From NCBI RefSeq assembly GCF_039888675.1, contig NZ_JBDQQR010000002.1, positions 100,001 to 164,000 of the forward strand: a stretch of 64,000 nt of DNA, written 5' to 3'. Source of the DNA: Mesorhizobium sp. CAU 1732 (GTDB taxonomy: Bacteria > Pseudomonadota > Alphaproteobacteria > Rhizobiales > Rhizobiaceae). The position numbers and the translations under genes are program-made. Within the stretch, counting starts at the first letter, position 1. The number at the start of each line of letters is the position of its first letter. Under the pieces are notes generated by a model. The model was not told where the DNA came from. It did no database searches and saw only the letters and a program-made list of their open reading frames with translations. Shown piece after piece: positions 32,667-41,537 of the stretch.

Positions 32667-34298
32667 TTATTCCACCTCGCTCCGCGCCCGGTCGCGAAAA
32701 ATGCGGCGGATGACCTTGCCGGTCGTCGTCAGCGGCATCGAATCCACGAATTCGACCTCGCGCGGATATTCATGCGCCGAGAGCCGCTCGCGCACCCACA
32801 GGCTGATCTCGCCGGCGAGCTCCTCGTCCTTCGTGACACCGTCCTTCAGCACGACATAGGCCTTGACGATTTCGGTGCGCAGCGCGTCGGGCTTGCCGAC
32901 CACGGCGGCGAGCGCGACGGCGGGATGGCCCGTCAGGCAATCCTCGATCTCGCCGGGCCCGATGCGGTAGCCGGCAGATGTGATGACATCGTCGTCGCGG
33001 CCGAAGAAATGCACATAGCCGTCGCCGTCCTCGATGCCCTGGTCGCCGGTCGTCATCCAGTCGCCGATGAATTTTTTGGCGGTCGCTTCCGGGTTGTTCC
33101 AGTATTCGAGGAACATGACCGGGTTGGGCCGCCGCACGGCGATCTGGCCGGGCTCGCCCATCGGCACGCGCCTGCCCTCCCCGTCGATGACCGCCACCTC
33201 ATGGCCCGGCACCGGCTTGCCGATCGCGCCGCCCCTGCTCACGCCGATCGCGTTGCACGAGGCGAGCACGAGATTGCACTCGGTCTGGCCGTAGAACTCG
33301 TTGATCGTCAGGCCGAACTCAGTCTTCGCCCAATCGTAGGTCTCGCGCCCGAGCGCCTCGCCGCCCGAGCCGATCGTGCGCAGCTTGAGGTCGAAGTTCC
33401 GCACGACGCTGCCGGCCGATTTCAGCATGCGCAGAGCCGTGGGCGGGATGAAGGCGTTGCGCACGGCGACCTTCTCCATGAGACCGAGTGCCGCCTCGGG
33501 ATCGAACCGCTCGAAGCGCGCGGAGACGACGGGCACGCCGAGATAGAGCCCCGGCAGGAGCACGTTGAGCAGGCCGCCGGCCCATGCCCAGTCGGCCGGG
33601 GTCCACAGGCGGTCGCCCGGCTGCGGCAGGAATTCGTGCGGCATCTGCACACCCGGCAGATGCCCCAACAGGACGCGGTGGCCGTGCAGCGCGCCCTTGG
33701 GCGGCCCGGTCGTGCCGGACGTGAAGATCATCATAGCCGGATCGTCGGAGCCGGTCTCCTCGGCGACGAGATAGGGCGAACCCGCGGCGACGATCCTGTC
33801 GAAACCCAAGGCACCTGCGCCCGCCCCGTCGATAGAGACGATCGTTTCCAGTGCCGGCAGCCGCGCACGGATCGTCTTGAATTTGGCGTTGCCGGCTTCG
33901 GTGGTGACAACCGCCTTCACGCCCGCCGTCTGAAGCCGATACTCCAGCGCCTCGACCCCGAACAAAAGCGCCAGCGGCACGGCGATCGCGCCGAGCTTGT
34001 AGATCGCGAGATGCGCGATGACGGTCTGGAAGCTTTGAGGCAGGAGAAGCGCGACCCGATCGCCGCGCGCGACGCCGAGCGCGCGCAGCCCGTTTGCGAA
34101 GGCATTCGAGTGTGCCGCGAGTTCGGCGTAGCTCATCGTCTCGGCGTCGCCATCCTGCCGATAATCGATCAGCGCGATCCGGTCGGGCTCGATCGCGGCC
34201 CATCGGTCGGACACCGCGACGCCGATGTTGAAGCGCTCCGGAATGTGCCAGCGAAAATCGCGATAGAGCGCATCGTAGCTGTCGCGTCGTTCAAGCAT
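32667..34298 (-). CDS. AMP-forming acyl-CoA synthetase (benzoate/medium-chain type)
   Basis: A 543-residue member of the ANL superfamily that forms acyl-adenylate and then acyl-CoA. Motif TSGTTGPPKGALHGH binds ATP; NEFYGQTECN and TTGDQG are the adenylation core motifs; GYRIGPGEIE is the hinge, and GKVIRR provides the catalytic Lys of the C-terminal domain. It resembles medium-chain and benzoate-type ligases. Last gene of the TRAP-ligase operon, 52 bases after the DUF296 gene. Substrate not determinable from sequence. Confidence 0.92.
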   Translation of the reverse strand: MLERRDSYDALYRDFRWHIPERFNIGVAVSDRWAAIEPDRIALIDYRQDGDAETMSYAELAAHSNAFANGLRALGVARGDRVALLLPQSFQTVIAHLAIYKLGAIAVPLALLFGVEALEYRLQTAGVKAVVTTEAGNAKFKTIRARLPALETIVSIDGAGAGALGFDRIVAAGSPYLVAEETGSDDPAMMIFTSGTTGPPKGALHGHRVLLGHLPGVQMPHEFLPQPGDRLWTPADWAWAGGLLNVLLPGLYLGVPVVSARFERFDPEAALGLMEKVAVRNAFIPPTALRMLKSAGSVVRNFDLKLRTIGSGGEALGRETYDWAKTEFGLTINEFYGQTECNLVLASCNAIGVSRGGAIGKPVPGHEVAVIDGEGRRVPMGEPGQIAVRRPNPVMFLEYWNNPEATAKKFIGDWMTTGDQGIEDGDGYVHFFGRDDDVITSAGYRIGPGEIEDCLTGHPAVALAAVVGKPDALRTEIVKAYVVLKDGVTKDEELAGEISLWVRERLSAHEYPREVEFVDSMPLTTTGKVIRRIFRDRARSEVE

Positions 34299-34350
34299 GG
34301 GCGTTCGCGGTCCACGAGGTTGCGAGGTGTTTACGGACGTTCTGGCCCTT

Positions 34351-35190
34351 TCAGGCCTCGACCACAAGCAGTTCGAACGTGACGCAGACGGCATTGACGC
34401 CCGCGACGAGCCGCCCTTCGCCGATTTCACCGGCCATGCCGACCAGCGCGATGTCGAGGTTGCATCGCCCGTCACGGACGTCACCACGCTTCACCAGCAC
34501 TTCGGTGGCGTAGGAGGTCATGTCGGGTCCGTCCTCGAACCGCGCGCCGACGAGGCTGCCGATGCCTTCGACGCTTGCATTCGCGATGCCGTGGTCGCGG
34601 CAAATTTCCTCGATGGCGGCGCCGATATCCTGATTGGGCCGGATGGTACACAGCACGGCGCGCGTGCCACGACTGACATGCTCATCGGTGCCGTTGACTG
34701 CTTGGAACAGCCGGAAATTCGTCTCCGCATCGTCGCGGACGTCGAAGCGCGCGCCCGAGACAAGCCATGCGTCTGCTGCCACAGGCTCGTGAAACTCACT
34801 CTCGAGCGGCAGGAGGTGACCCATGCGGCGCTCCCCGTCGGGCAACAGCCACGATCCATGGCAATGCAGGAAGGGCTCGCCGTCACGGAGACCGACGATC
34901 ATGCCGGCATCCTCGATCGTGCACACGCCGTCCGGCGCATGCGTCTCGCTGTACCACGCCGCATGGCAGTCGTCAGGCGCTGCCGCCGGGATCACGTAGC
35001 GCATCGGCGCGACCGTCGCCCCGCGCAGCCGCACGAACCCGCTGGATGCGCCTGTTGCGCGAAACGCGTCCGCCACTGCCTGGTTCACGCTCCTGCCCGG
35101 TTGCAAAGTCAGACGCACACGATCGACGGTGCATGACGCGCTGGTGCTGCGTTCCGCATTGACGGGACCGGGATGACGGATGGAGCGCAT
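34351..35190 (-). CDS. Tandem PCC (DUF296) domain protein
   Basis: A 279-residue protein with two PCC/DUF296 domains. Domain 1 (~20-170) retains the conserved signature GEPFLHCHGSW...GHL, whose histidines bind metal in structurally known members. Domain 2 (~180-279) has the same length and fold cues but the His pair is lost (GRCNLDIALVG). Standalone bacterial PCC proteins have unknown function. Located between the two acyl-CoA ligases, 7 bases from one and 52 from the other, so it probably acts in the same pathway. The start ATG at 35190 was chosen; the longer frame is a shadow of the upstream ligase. Confidence 0.82.
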   Translation of the reverse strand: MRSIRHPGPVNAERSTSASCTVDRVRLTLQPGRSVNQAVADAFRATGASSGFVRLRGATVAPMRYVIPAAAPDDCHAAWYSETHAPDGVCTIEDAGMIVGLRDGEPFLHCHGSWLLPDGERRMGHLLPLESEFHEPVAADAWLVSGARFDVRDDAETNFRLFQAVNGTDEHVSRGTRAVLCTIRPNQDIGAAIEEICRDHGIANASVEGIGSLVGARFEDGPDMTSYATEVLVKRGDVRDGRCNLDIALVGMAGEIGEGRLVAGVNAVCVTFELLVVEA

Positions 35191-35197
35191 CGTCAAT

Positions 35198-36826
35198 TCA
35201 GGCCGGAACGTTTTCGCCCGGCGAGACGCCATGGCGTCGCTCGAACTCTTCGCGGATCGCCTTCTTGGCGATCTTTCCATAGGCGGATTTCGGCATCTCG
35301 TCCCACCACACGATGCGCTTCGGCAGCTTGTAGCGGGAGACTTTGCCCTCGAGCCAGCGGCCAAGCTCGATCGTGCCCGTGTCGGCACCGGCGCGCGCGA
35401 CGCAGACTGCCACGCCGACCTCGCCCCACATCGGATCGGGAATGCCGAAGACGGCGACTTCGCTGACGTCCGGGTGGAGCAGGATCTTCTCCTCGATTTC
35501 GCGCGGATAGATGTTCGAGCCGCCGGAGATGTACATATCCGACGAGCGGCCGGTGATGTAGACGAAGTTTTCGGCGTCCATGTGACCGAGATCACCAGTG
35601 CGGAACCAGCCGTTGCGGAACGCCTTGGCGTTGGCCTCGGGATTGTCGAAATAGCCGGCGAAGACGGCCGGGCCGATGACGCAAATCTCGCCGGTCTCGC
35701 CGGGTGCGACCACCTCGCCCGCATCGTTCTGGATTTCGACCTGCATGCCCGTGCGCTCGAAACCGCAGGTGCCGATCCGCGCGTGCTCGTCGTCCCCCGC
35801 GCTGTGGAAGGCGGGCGGCAGGACTGTGATGTTGCCGGTCACCTCCCCGAGCCCGAAATACTGCACCAGCACGGCGCCGAGCGTCGCGAGCGCCTTCTTC
35901 TGGTCGACCCGGTACATCGGCGCGCCGGCATAGATGACGTAACGCAGCGAGGAATGATCGAAGCGGCCGACGCTCTCGTCCTCGACCAGCAGCTTGAGGA
36001 TCGTCGGCACGGTGAAGATGTTCGTCACGCGCCATTGTTCGACCAGCGCCCAGACGGTCGGAACATCGAGCTTGTCGGTCGGCAGCAGGATCGTCTTGAC
36101 GCCATGCGCGACCTGAACGAGCTGGTGCACGCCAGCACCATGCGACAGCGGCGCAACCACGATCGAGGCATCCTCACGCGATGTTCCGGGCATCAGGTCG
36201 CAGAGATGGTTGGTGACCACGAACGCCATCTGGCCATGCGTCAGCACCGCGGCCTTCGGCCGGCCCGTCGTGCCCGAGGTGAAGAAGAACCAGCACGGAT
36301 CATCACGGTCGACGGCGACCGCCGCGACGGTCGCGCCGGCATGGCGCGCGATCACGGCATCGATATCGTCGCCGAAATCACTGGCGCCGATGGACAGCAC
36401 GAAGCGCAGATCCGGCGCGCCGTCACGGCAGGCCTGTGCATGGGCCGGAAACGCCGCGCCGCAGATCATGCCGCGCGCGCCGCTCGCTTTTGCGAGGTAG
36501 GCGACCTCCTCAGGCGACTGGCGGTAGTTTGCTGGCACCCAGACCGCGCCGATGCGGAAACAGGCGAACATCGATTCGAACATCTGGTTGCAGTTCGCCG
36601 ACTGGATCAGCACCCGGTCGCCCTTGGCGAGGCCGAACTCGTCGCGCAGGGCGGACGCAAGCGCGTTAACCCGCGCCTCCATCTCGCGCCATGTCCATTG
36701 CTCGTCGCGCCATACGAAGCCGATGTCGTCGGGATTGCGGCGCGCGGCCTGCGACAGGAAATTCGCGAGGTTCATCACGCGGGTAGAGACCGGCTGGATG
36801 CCGGGAGAAGTCTGTGCGGCGCTCAT
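35198..36826 (-). CDS. AMP-forming acyl-CoA ligase (class I, fatty-acid/feruloyl type)
   Basis: A 542-residue ANL-superfamily ligase, distinct in sequence from its neighbour at 32667. FFTSGTTGRPKAAVLTHGQ is the ATP motif, VQYFGLGEVTGN the core motif, FRTGDLGHMD and GRSSDMYISGGSNIYP the hinge, and SAYGKIAKK carries the catalytic Lys. It belongs to the branch with long-chain and aryl-CoA ligases. Its ATG overlaps the stop of the IclR gene by 4 bases, so it is translationally coupled. Substrate unknown; presumably the compound imported by the TRAP system. Confidence 0.93.
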   Translation of the reverse strand: MSAAQTSPGIQPVSTRVMNLANFLSQAARRNPDDIGFVWRDEQWTWREMEARVNALASALRDEFGLAKGDRVLIQSANCNQMFESMFACFRIGAVWVPANYRQSPEEVAYLAKASGARGMICGAAFPAHAQACRDGAPDLRFVLSIGASDFGDDIDAVIARHAGATVAAVAVDRDDPCWFFFTSGTTGRPKAAVLTHGQMAFVVTNHLCDLMPGTSREDASIVVAPLSHGAGVHQLVQVAHGVKTILLPTDKLDVPTVWALVEQWRVTNIFTVPTILKLLVEDESVGRFDHSSLRYVIYAGAPMYRVDQKKALATLGAVLVQYFGLGEVTGNITVLPPAFHSAGDDEHARIGTCGFERTGMQVEIQNDAGEVVAPGETGEICVIGPAVFAGYFDNPEANAKAFRNGWFRTGDLGHMDAENFVYITGRSSDMYISGGSNIYPREIEEKILLHPDVSEVAVFGIPDPMWGEVGVAVCVARAGADTGTIELGRWLEGKVSRYKLPKRIVWWDEMPKSAYGKIAKKAIREEFERRHGVSPGENVPA

Positions 36827-37668
36827 CGCGCTTGCCTCTTGATCTGCGGTTTCGGAAGCGCCGGCTCTCTTGCTGAAAACATCTGCGTCAGCCGTTCCTC
36901 GACGCGAGTCGCCTCAGCGGTCAGGAGCGCTGCGAGCTCGACCTGACGAGCGGGTTGCATGCGGCTGTCGATCGCGGCGATGGACAACGCGCCTGACGGA
37001 CGGCCATCCCGCCCTCGGATGGCGACACCGATACCCCATGAATTGGCGAAGATGAGCCCCGGATTGAGCGCGAAACCGTTTTCGCGCGTCAGCGCGACGT
37101 CCTGCCGGATCCGTTCGACCGGCAGCATCGGATAGGTGCCCGTCAGCACCGTTTCGTTTGCAGCGAGGATGGCATCGACCTCCGTATCGGGAAGCGCCGC
37201 CAGCATCGCAAGCGAACCCGCACCGACGCCCAGCGGATGCTCGAAGCCGGCCTGAAGCGCATGAGTGCGAACGGGATAGGTCCCCTCCTCGCGATAGAGG
37301 CAGACGGAGAACGTGTCGCGCCGCACCGAGAGAAAGCTTGTATCCTCCGTCTTCTTGGACATGCGCAGCAGGCTGTCCATCGACACCTGAAGCAACCCAA
37401 AGCGGCGCGAGGCGAGGCTGCCCAGCACATAGGCTTCCTCGCCGAGAAAATAGCGCCGGCTGGCCTCGTCCTGCTCGACCAACCCCGCCCGCATCAGAGC
37501 GAGCAGCAGCCGGCGCGCGGTGGGCTTGTTGAGCCCGCTTTCATTGACAATGTCGGTCAGGCCGGCGCCACGGTCGGCGTGACGCCCGATGAGGGACAGG
37601 AGGCCAAGCGCCCTGTCGACGCTCTGCGCGCCGGTCTGGTCGCGGTCGGGGCGGGCTGCCATGTTCAT
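36823..37668 (-). CDS. IclR family transcriptional regulator
   Basis: A 281-residue regulator. N-terminal winged helix-turn-helix (GLTDIVNESGLNKPTARRLL, ~residues 35-60), then the effector-binding GAF-like IclR domain with FALNPGLIFANSWGIGVAIRG. ATG at 37668 or 37662. Overlaps the SDR gene upstream and the ligase downstream by 4 bases each. Lying inside the operon, it would be autoregulated, and the likely operator is the palindrome at 41538-41558. IclR regulators often sense the substrate of the aromatic or acid catabolic genes beside them. Confidence 0.93.
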   Translation of the reverse strand: MNMAARPDRDQTGAQSVDRALGLLSLIGRHADRGAGLTDIVNESGLNKPTARRLLLALMRAGLVEQDEASRRYFLGEEAYVLGSLASRRFGLLQVSMDSLLRMSKKTEDTSFLSVRRDTFSVCLYREEGTYPVRTHALQAGFEHPLGVGAGSLAMLAALPDTEVDAILAANETVLTGTYPMLPVERIRQDVALTRENGFALNPGLIFANSWGIGVAIRGRDGRPSGALSIAAIDSRMQPARQVELAALLTAEATRVEERLTQMFSAREPALPKPQIKRQAR

Positions 37669-38480
37669 GCGGGGCGGATCTCGCCGACAGCACAACTCTG
37701 CCCGCCATCGACGGGGAGGCAGACGCCGGTGATGAATTTCGCTTCGCCCGACGCAAGGAACACGGCCGCCGCCGCGACGTCCCATGCCGTGCCCATCGTG
37801 CCGAGAGGGACCATCGCATTGCGTGCGGCAACCATCTCATCGGGCGACGCATATTGGCCGGAAATCTGTTTGTAGATCATCGGCGTGTCGATCAAGCCTG
37901 GCATGATGCAATTGGCCCTTATGCCCTGCCGCGCATATTGCATCGCCAACGCCACCGTGGCCTGATTCACCGCAGCCTTGGTCGCGTAATAGGCGAAATA
38001 CGGATAGCCGACATAGCGGATCGCGGCGAGCGAGGAGATGTTGACGATCGCGCCCGAACCCTTGGCGAGCATATGCGGCAGCACGGCTTTCGCCGTGCGG
38101 TAGACCGGCCCTAAATTGAGATCGATCGCCGCCTGGAATTTGTCCTCGTCGAGTTCGAGCGGTCCGCCCATATGGGTGACGCCGACATTGTTATGCAGGA
38201 TGTCGATCGCACCGAAGTGCGCCGCCGTCGCGTCCGCAGCAGCACGAACAGACGCCAGTTCGGTCACGTCGGCCGCGATCGCAATCGCGTCGAACCCTTC
38301 GGCACGGATGATCTGCGCCGTCTCCTCGGCCGCATCTTCGGAGAGATCGACGCACGCTACGCGTGCGCCCTCGCGCGCATAGGCGACCGCGGCCGCCTTG
38401 CCGTTGCCCCAACCGGGTCCGGAAGAGCCCGCGCCGAACACGATTGCGGATTTGTCTTTCAGGCGATCGACCACGACCAC
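37665..38480 (-). CDS. SDR family NAD(P)-dependent oxidoreductase
   Basis: A 271-residue short-chain dehydrogenase. The cofactor motif is an unusual form, GAGSSGPGWGNG in place of TGxxxGxG; the catalytic Ser is in VNISSLAA and Tyr-Lys in YYATKAAVN. D in CVDLSEDAAEE suggests NAD rather than NADP preference (inference). It would oxidise a hydroxyl group of the imported compound. It overlaps iclR-type gene by 4 bases; a 12-bp hairpin lies between it and dctP. Confidence 0.92.
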   Translation of the reverse strand: MVVVDRLKDKSAIVFGAGSSGPGWGNGKAAAVAYAREGARVACVDLSEDAAEETAQIIRAEGFDAIAIAADVTELASVRAAADATAAHFGAIDILHNNVGVTHMGGPLELDEDKFQAAIDLNLGPVYRTAKAVLPHMLAKGSGAIVNISSLAAIRYVGYPYFAYYATKAAVNQATVALAMQYARQGIRANCIMPGLIDTPMIYKQISGQYASPDEMVAARNAMVPLGTMGTAWDVAAAAVFLASGEAKFITGVCLPVDGGQSCAVGEIRPA

Positions 38481-38500
38481 TCCGTTATAGATACCCAGGC

Positions 38501-38535
38501 GGCAGTCGGGCGGAACACGGTCTCGCCCGACTGCC
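38501..38535 (-). other. Intercistronic stem-loop after TRAP binding-protein gene
   Basis: A perfect 12-bp inverted repeat (GGCAGTCGGGCG at 38501-38512 and CGCCCGACTGCC at 38524-38535) with an 11-base loop lies in the 66-base gap between the dctP-type stop and the SDR start. There is no T-run, so it is not a plain terminator. Stem-loops after binding-protein genes commonly protect the upstream mRNA from 3' exonucleases and raise binding-protein output; that role here is inference. Confidence 0.7.
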
Positions 38536-38546
38536 TGTTTCCATGA

Positions 38547-39560
38547 TCAGCCGAGCGTCGTGCCGACCGCCTTTTCGAGAATGGCCCAGGCCTCGTCGCC
38601 ATACTTGCCCTTCCACTCCGCGTAGAAGCCGGCATCCTTGAGCTTCTCGCGGAAAGATGCCGCGTCGGGCTCGTTGATCTCCATGCCGTTGGAGACGAGT
38701 TCCTCCTTCAGCGTGGCGTTGAGGTCCGCAACGTCGGCGCGCTCGTTGACCGCAGCCTCGTCGAGGTTCTTCGCGACGATCGCGCGCACATCCTCGGGCA
38801 TCGCTTCCCACGCCGCCTTGTTGGCGAGGAACCAGAAGCCGTCCCACATGTGGTTGGTAATGGAGCAGAACTTCTGCACTTCGTAGAGTTTTGCCGTGGA
38901 GATGATGGCGAGCGGGTTTTCCTGGCCGTCCACGATGCCGGTCTGCAGCGCGGAATAGACCTCCGCGAAATTGATCGAGGCGGGCGCGGATTCGAACGCC
39001 GTGAACATCGAGGTCCAGAGCGGGCTGACCGGCACGCGAATCTTCATGCCCTTGAGGCTTTCAGCGGTCTCGATCGGGCCGGCCGAGGACGTGATCTGAC
39101 GGAAGCCGTTATCCCAGATCTTGTCCATGACGACGAGGTTCGCCTTCTCGATCTCAGCCCGGACATAGGCGCCGAGATCGCCATCCATCGCCGGCCAGAC
39201 CTGATCGTAGCTCGGGAAAGCGAAGCCGATGCCGCTGATCGAGGCATTAGGCACCAGCGTCGACAGGATGAGCGGCGAGAGCGTGAAGAACTCGACGCCG
39301 CCGGAGCGCACCTGGCTCAGCATGTCGGTGTCTGCGCCGAGCTGGTTCGACGGGAAGATCTGGATCGCGACGCGACCGGAGGTCTCCTCGCGGATCTTGT
39401 CGACGGCCTCCTGCGCGCGCACGTTCATCGGGTGCGAGATCGGCAGGTTGTTGGCGTATTTGTAGTTGAACTCGGCCGACTGCGCGCCGGCATGGCGGAT
39501 GGTCGCGACGAGCGGCACGGCGGCGGCTCCGATCATCAGGCTGCGTCTGGTGATGGTCAT
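38547..39560 (-). CDS. TRAP transporter substrate-binding protein (DctP family)
   Basis: Periplasmic binding protein of 337 residues that delivers a carboxylate to the TRAP permease. The N terminus has TRRSLMIGAAA, a Tat-like twin-arginine leader ending near HAGAQS. Conserved features include GRVAIQIFPSNQLG, MKIRVPVSPLW with the Arg that binds the substrate carboxylate, and ALQTGIVDGQENPL. It follows the fused permease gene (31 bases), the reverse of the more common P-Q-M order. A hairpin after it may raise its expression. Confidence 0.95.
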   Translation of the reverse strand: MTITRRSLMIGAAAVPLVATIRHAGAQSAEFNYKYANNLPISHPMNVRAQEAVDKIREETSGRVAIQIFPSNQLGADTDMLSQVRSGGVEFFTLSPLILSTLVPNASISGIGFAFPSYDQVWPAMDGDLGAYVRAEIEKANLVVMDKIWDNGFRQITSSAGPIETAESLKGMKIRVPVSPLWTSMFTAFESAPASINFAEVYSALQTGIVDGQENPLAIISTAKLYEVQKFCSITNHMWDGFWFLANKAAWEAMPEDVRAIVAKNLDEAAVNERADVADLNATLKEELVSNGMEINEPDAASFREKLKDAGFYAEWKGKYGDEAWAILEKAVGTTLG

Positions 39561-39591
39561 TTCGGTTTCCTCCTGGTTGATTATCGTTGGA

Positions 39592-41460
39592 TCAGAGATA
39601 AGCGATCGAGAGCGCCGGGATGGCCGCGATCAGCAGCAGCCCGACAAGCAGTGCACCGAGATAGGGCCAGATCGCGCCCATGGCCTCGTCCGGCGAGACG
39701 TTGCCTATCTTGCACGCGATGTAGAAGCCGATGCCGATCGGCGGCGCCATCAGGCCGATGTTCATCGCGGTGACCACGACCATCGAGTAGTGCACGTCGT
39801 GGATGCCCAGCCTCGCCGCGATCGGGAACATGATCGGCGCCATGAGAACGATCGCAGGCAGCCCCTCCAGCACGCAGCCCAGCACCATGAAGACGACGAT
39901 CGACACCAGCATGAATGTGAACCACCCGCCCGGCAGGTCGGTCATGTAGACGGCGAGCTGGTTGGCGAAGCCGGTCTGGGTCAGCGCCCATGCCATCGCC
40001 GATGCCGTGCCGAGGATCAGCAGGATCGCTCCCGACAAGGCGGCCGTCTCGACCAGCATCGAATAGAATTTCGCGGGGCGGATGCCGCCATACAGAACGA
40101 TGCCGATGATGATGGCGTAGAGCACCGCGATCGTGGAAACTTCGGTCGCGGTTGCAACGCCACCGCCCACCATGCCGCGGATCAGGAAGGGCAGAACGAG
40201 CGCCGGCCCGGCGATCAGCAGGGTCGACCAGACGACGCGGAGCGGAGCGCGTTTCACGCCCTCCATGTTCTCGCCCGACGCCTTCCAGCGCGCCAGCACG
40301 GCCAGCACGAGCAGCAGCACCATCGCGATGATGAAGCCGCTCGTGAAGAGCGCGGCAATTGACACGCCCGCGACCGAGCCGAGCACGATCAGGACGATCG
40401 ACGGCGGTACGGTGTCTGCCATGGCAGCACCCGTCGCCAGAAGCGCGATCATCTCCTTCGGCTTGTGCCCGCGCCGCTTCATCTCGGGAAACAATGCGGG
40501 CGCGACGGTCGCCATGTCGGAGACCTTGGAGCCCGAAATACCCGAGACGAGGAACAGAGAGCCGAGAAGCACATAGGACATGCCGGCCTTCACATGGCCG
40601 AGCATCGACGCCATGAAGTTCACGATCGCCCGGCCCATGCCGGTCGCATCGAGCACGCATCCCAGCAGCACGAAGATCGGCACGGACAGCAGGATGAGGC
40701 TCGACATGCCCTCGTCCATGCGGCCGACCATCACGATCAGCGGCACGCGCGTCGAAAACAGGATGAAGGCGAGCGTACCCAGCCCGAAGCAGAACGCGAT
40801 CGGCACGCCCATGGCGAGACACAGCGCGACGAGAAAGACGAGGAAGATCAGGATATTGGTATAGCCGAGCGTCATGAAGACGGGCTTGAGCAGCCACGCC
40901 CCGCCGGCGAGAATCGCGATGAGCACGATCGCGCCAACGAGATGCGCGACGGTCGATTCGCGAACCGCATGCGCGACGGCGATGATGAACATCAGCGCCA
41001 GCCCGGCCACGATCGCCGAAGCGCGATAGCCGACTGAGATGTTCAGCGCGGCCGATGTCAGGAACGATTCTTCCCTGACGTAGACATAGGCCGGCCAGAT
41101 CAACGCCAGGATCACGGTCGCGACGACCATCAGCGCCAGCGTCGAAACGAAGGCGCGACCGCGCTCCGGCACCATACCGATGAACAGCGTCAGCCTGAGA
41201 TGCTCGTTGCGATCGATCGCGATCGCCGATCCGAGCATGGCGAGCCAGAGAAACGAGATGGACGCCGCCTCGTCGATCCAGACGATCGGCAACGCCAGCA
41301 CGTAGCGCGAGAAAACGCCGGTCAGCAGCAGGCCCACCACCACCAGAAGCAGAGCAGCAGCAACCGCTTCGACGGGGCGCATGAAACGCGAACCCGACCG
41401 CGCATCGATGACCTCGGCGGGCGTATCGATCGCCATGGCATTGTTCTCGGCAAGCTGCAT
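39592..41460 (-). CDS. TRAP transporter permease, fused small and large subunits (DctQM)
   Basis: A 622-residue inner-membrane protein. Residues ~25-185 form the DctQ-like small subunit (four hydrophobic segments, with FLWLAMLGSAIAIDRNEHLR), and residues ~195-622 form the DctM-like large subunit (GVPIAFCFGLGTLAF; GSKVSDMATVAPALFPEM; TDLPGGWFTFML; APPIGIGFY). Fused QM proteins are known in many TRAP systems. It is the first gene of the catabolic operon, ~80 bases downstream of a perfect palindrome. Uptake is driven by a sodium or proton gradient. Confidence 0.95.
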   Translation of the reverse strand: MQLAENNAMAIDTPAEVIDARSGSRFMRPVEAVAAALLLVVVGLLLTGVFSRYVLALPIVWIDEAASISFLWLAMLGSAIAIDRNEHLRLTLFIGMVPERGRAFVSTLALMVVATVILALIWPAYVYVREESFLTSAALNISVGYRASAIVAGLALMFIIAVAHAVRESTVAHLVGAIVLIAILAGGAWLLKPVFMTLGYTNILIFLVFLVALCLAMGVPIAFCFGLGTLAFILFSTRVPLIVMVGRMDEGMSSLILLSVPIFVLLGCVLDATGMGRAIVNFMASMLGHVKAGMSYVLLGSLFLVSGISGSKVSDMATVAPALFPEMKRRGHKPKEMIALLATGAAMADTVPPSIVLIVLGSVAGVSIAALFTSGFIIAMVLLLVLAVLARWKASGENMEGVKRAPLRVVWSTLLIAGPALVLPFLIRGMVGGGVATATEVSTIAVLYAIIIGIVLYGGIRPAKFYSMLVETAALSGAILLILGTASAMAWALTQTGFANQLAVYMTDLPGGWFTFMLVSIVVFMVLGCVLEGLPAIVLMAPIMFPIAARLGIHDVHYSMVVVTAMNIGLMAPPIGIGFYIACKIGNVSPDEAMGAIWPYLGALLVGLLLIAAIPALSIAYL

Positions 41461-41537
41461 GCCGCTATCTCCTCCCCTGGCGAAACCGCCTTTGCAGACT
41501 GGTCGCGGACAACGCCTCCCGCTCCGCGACCGTGCAA

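Noticed and set aside
35180..36946. 588-codon plus-strand frame opposite the ligase gene
   Set aside because: Shadow of the ligase; repetitive His/Arg-rich sequence without domains.
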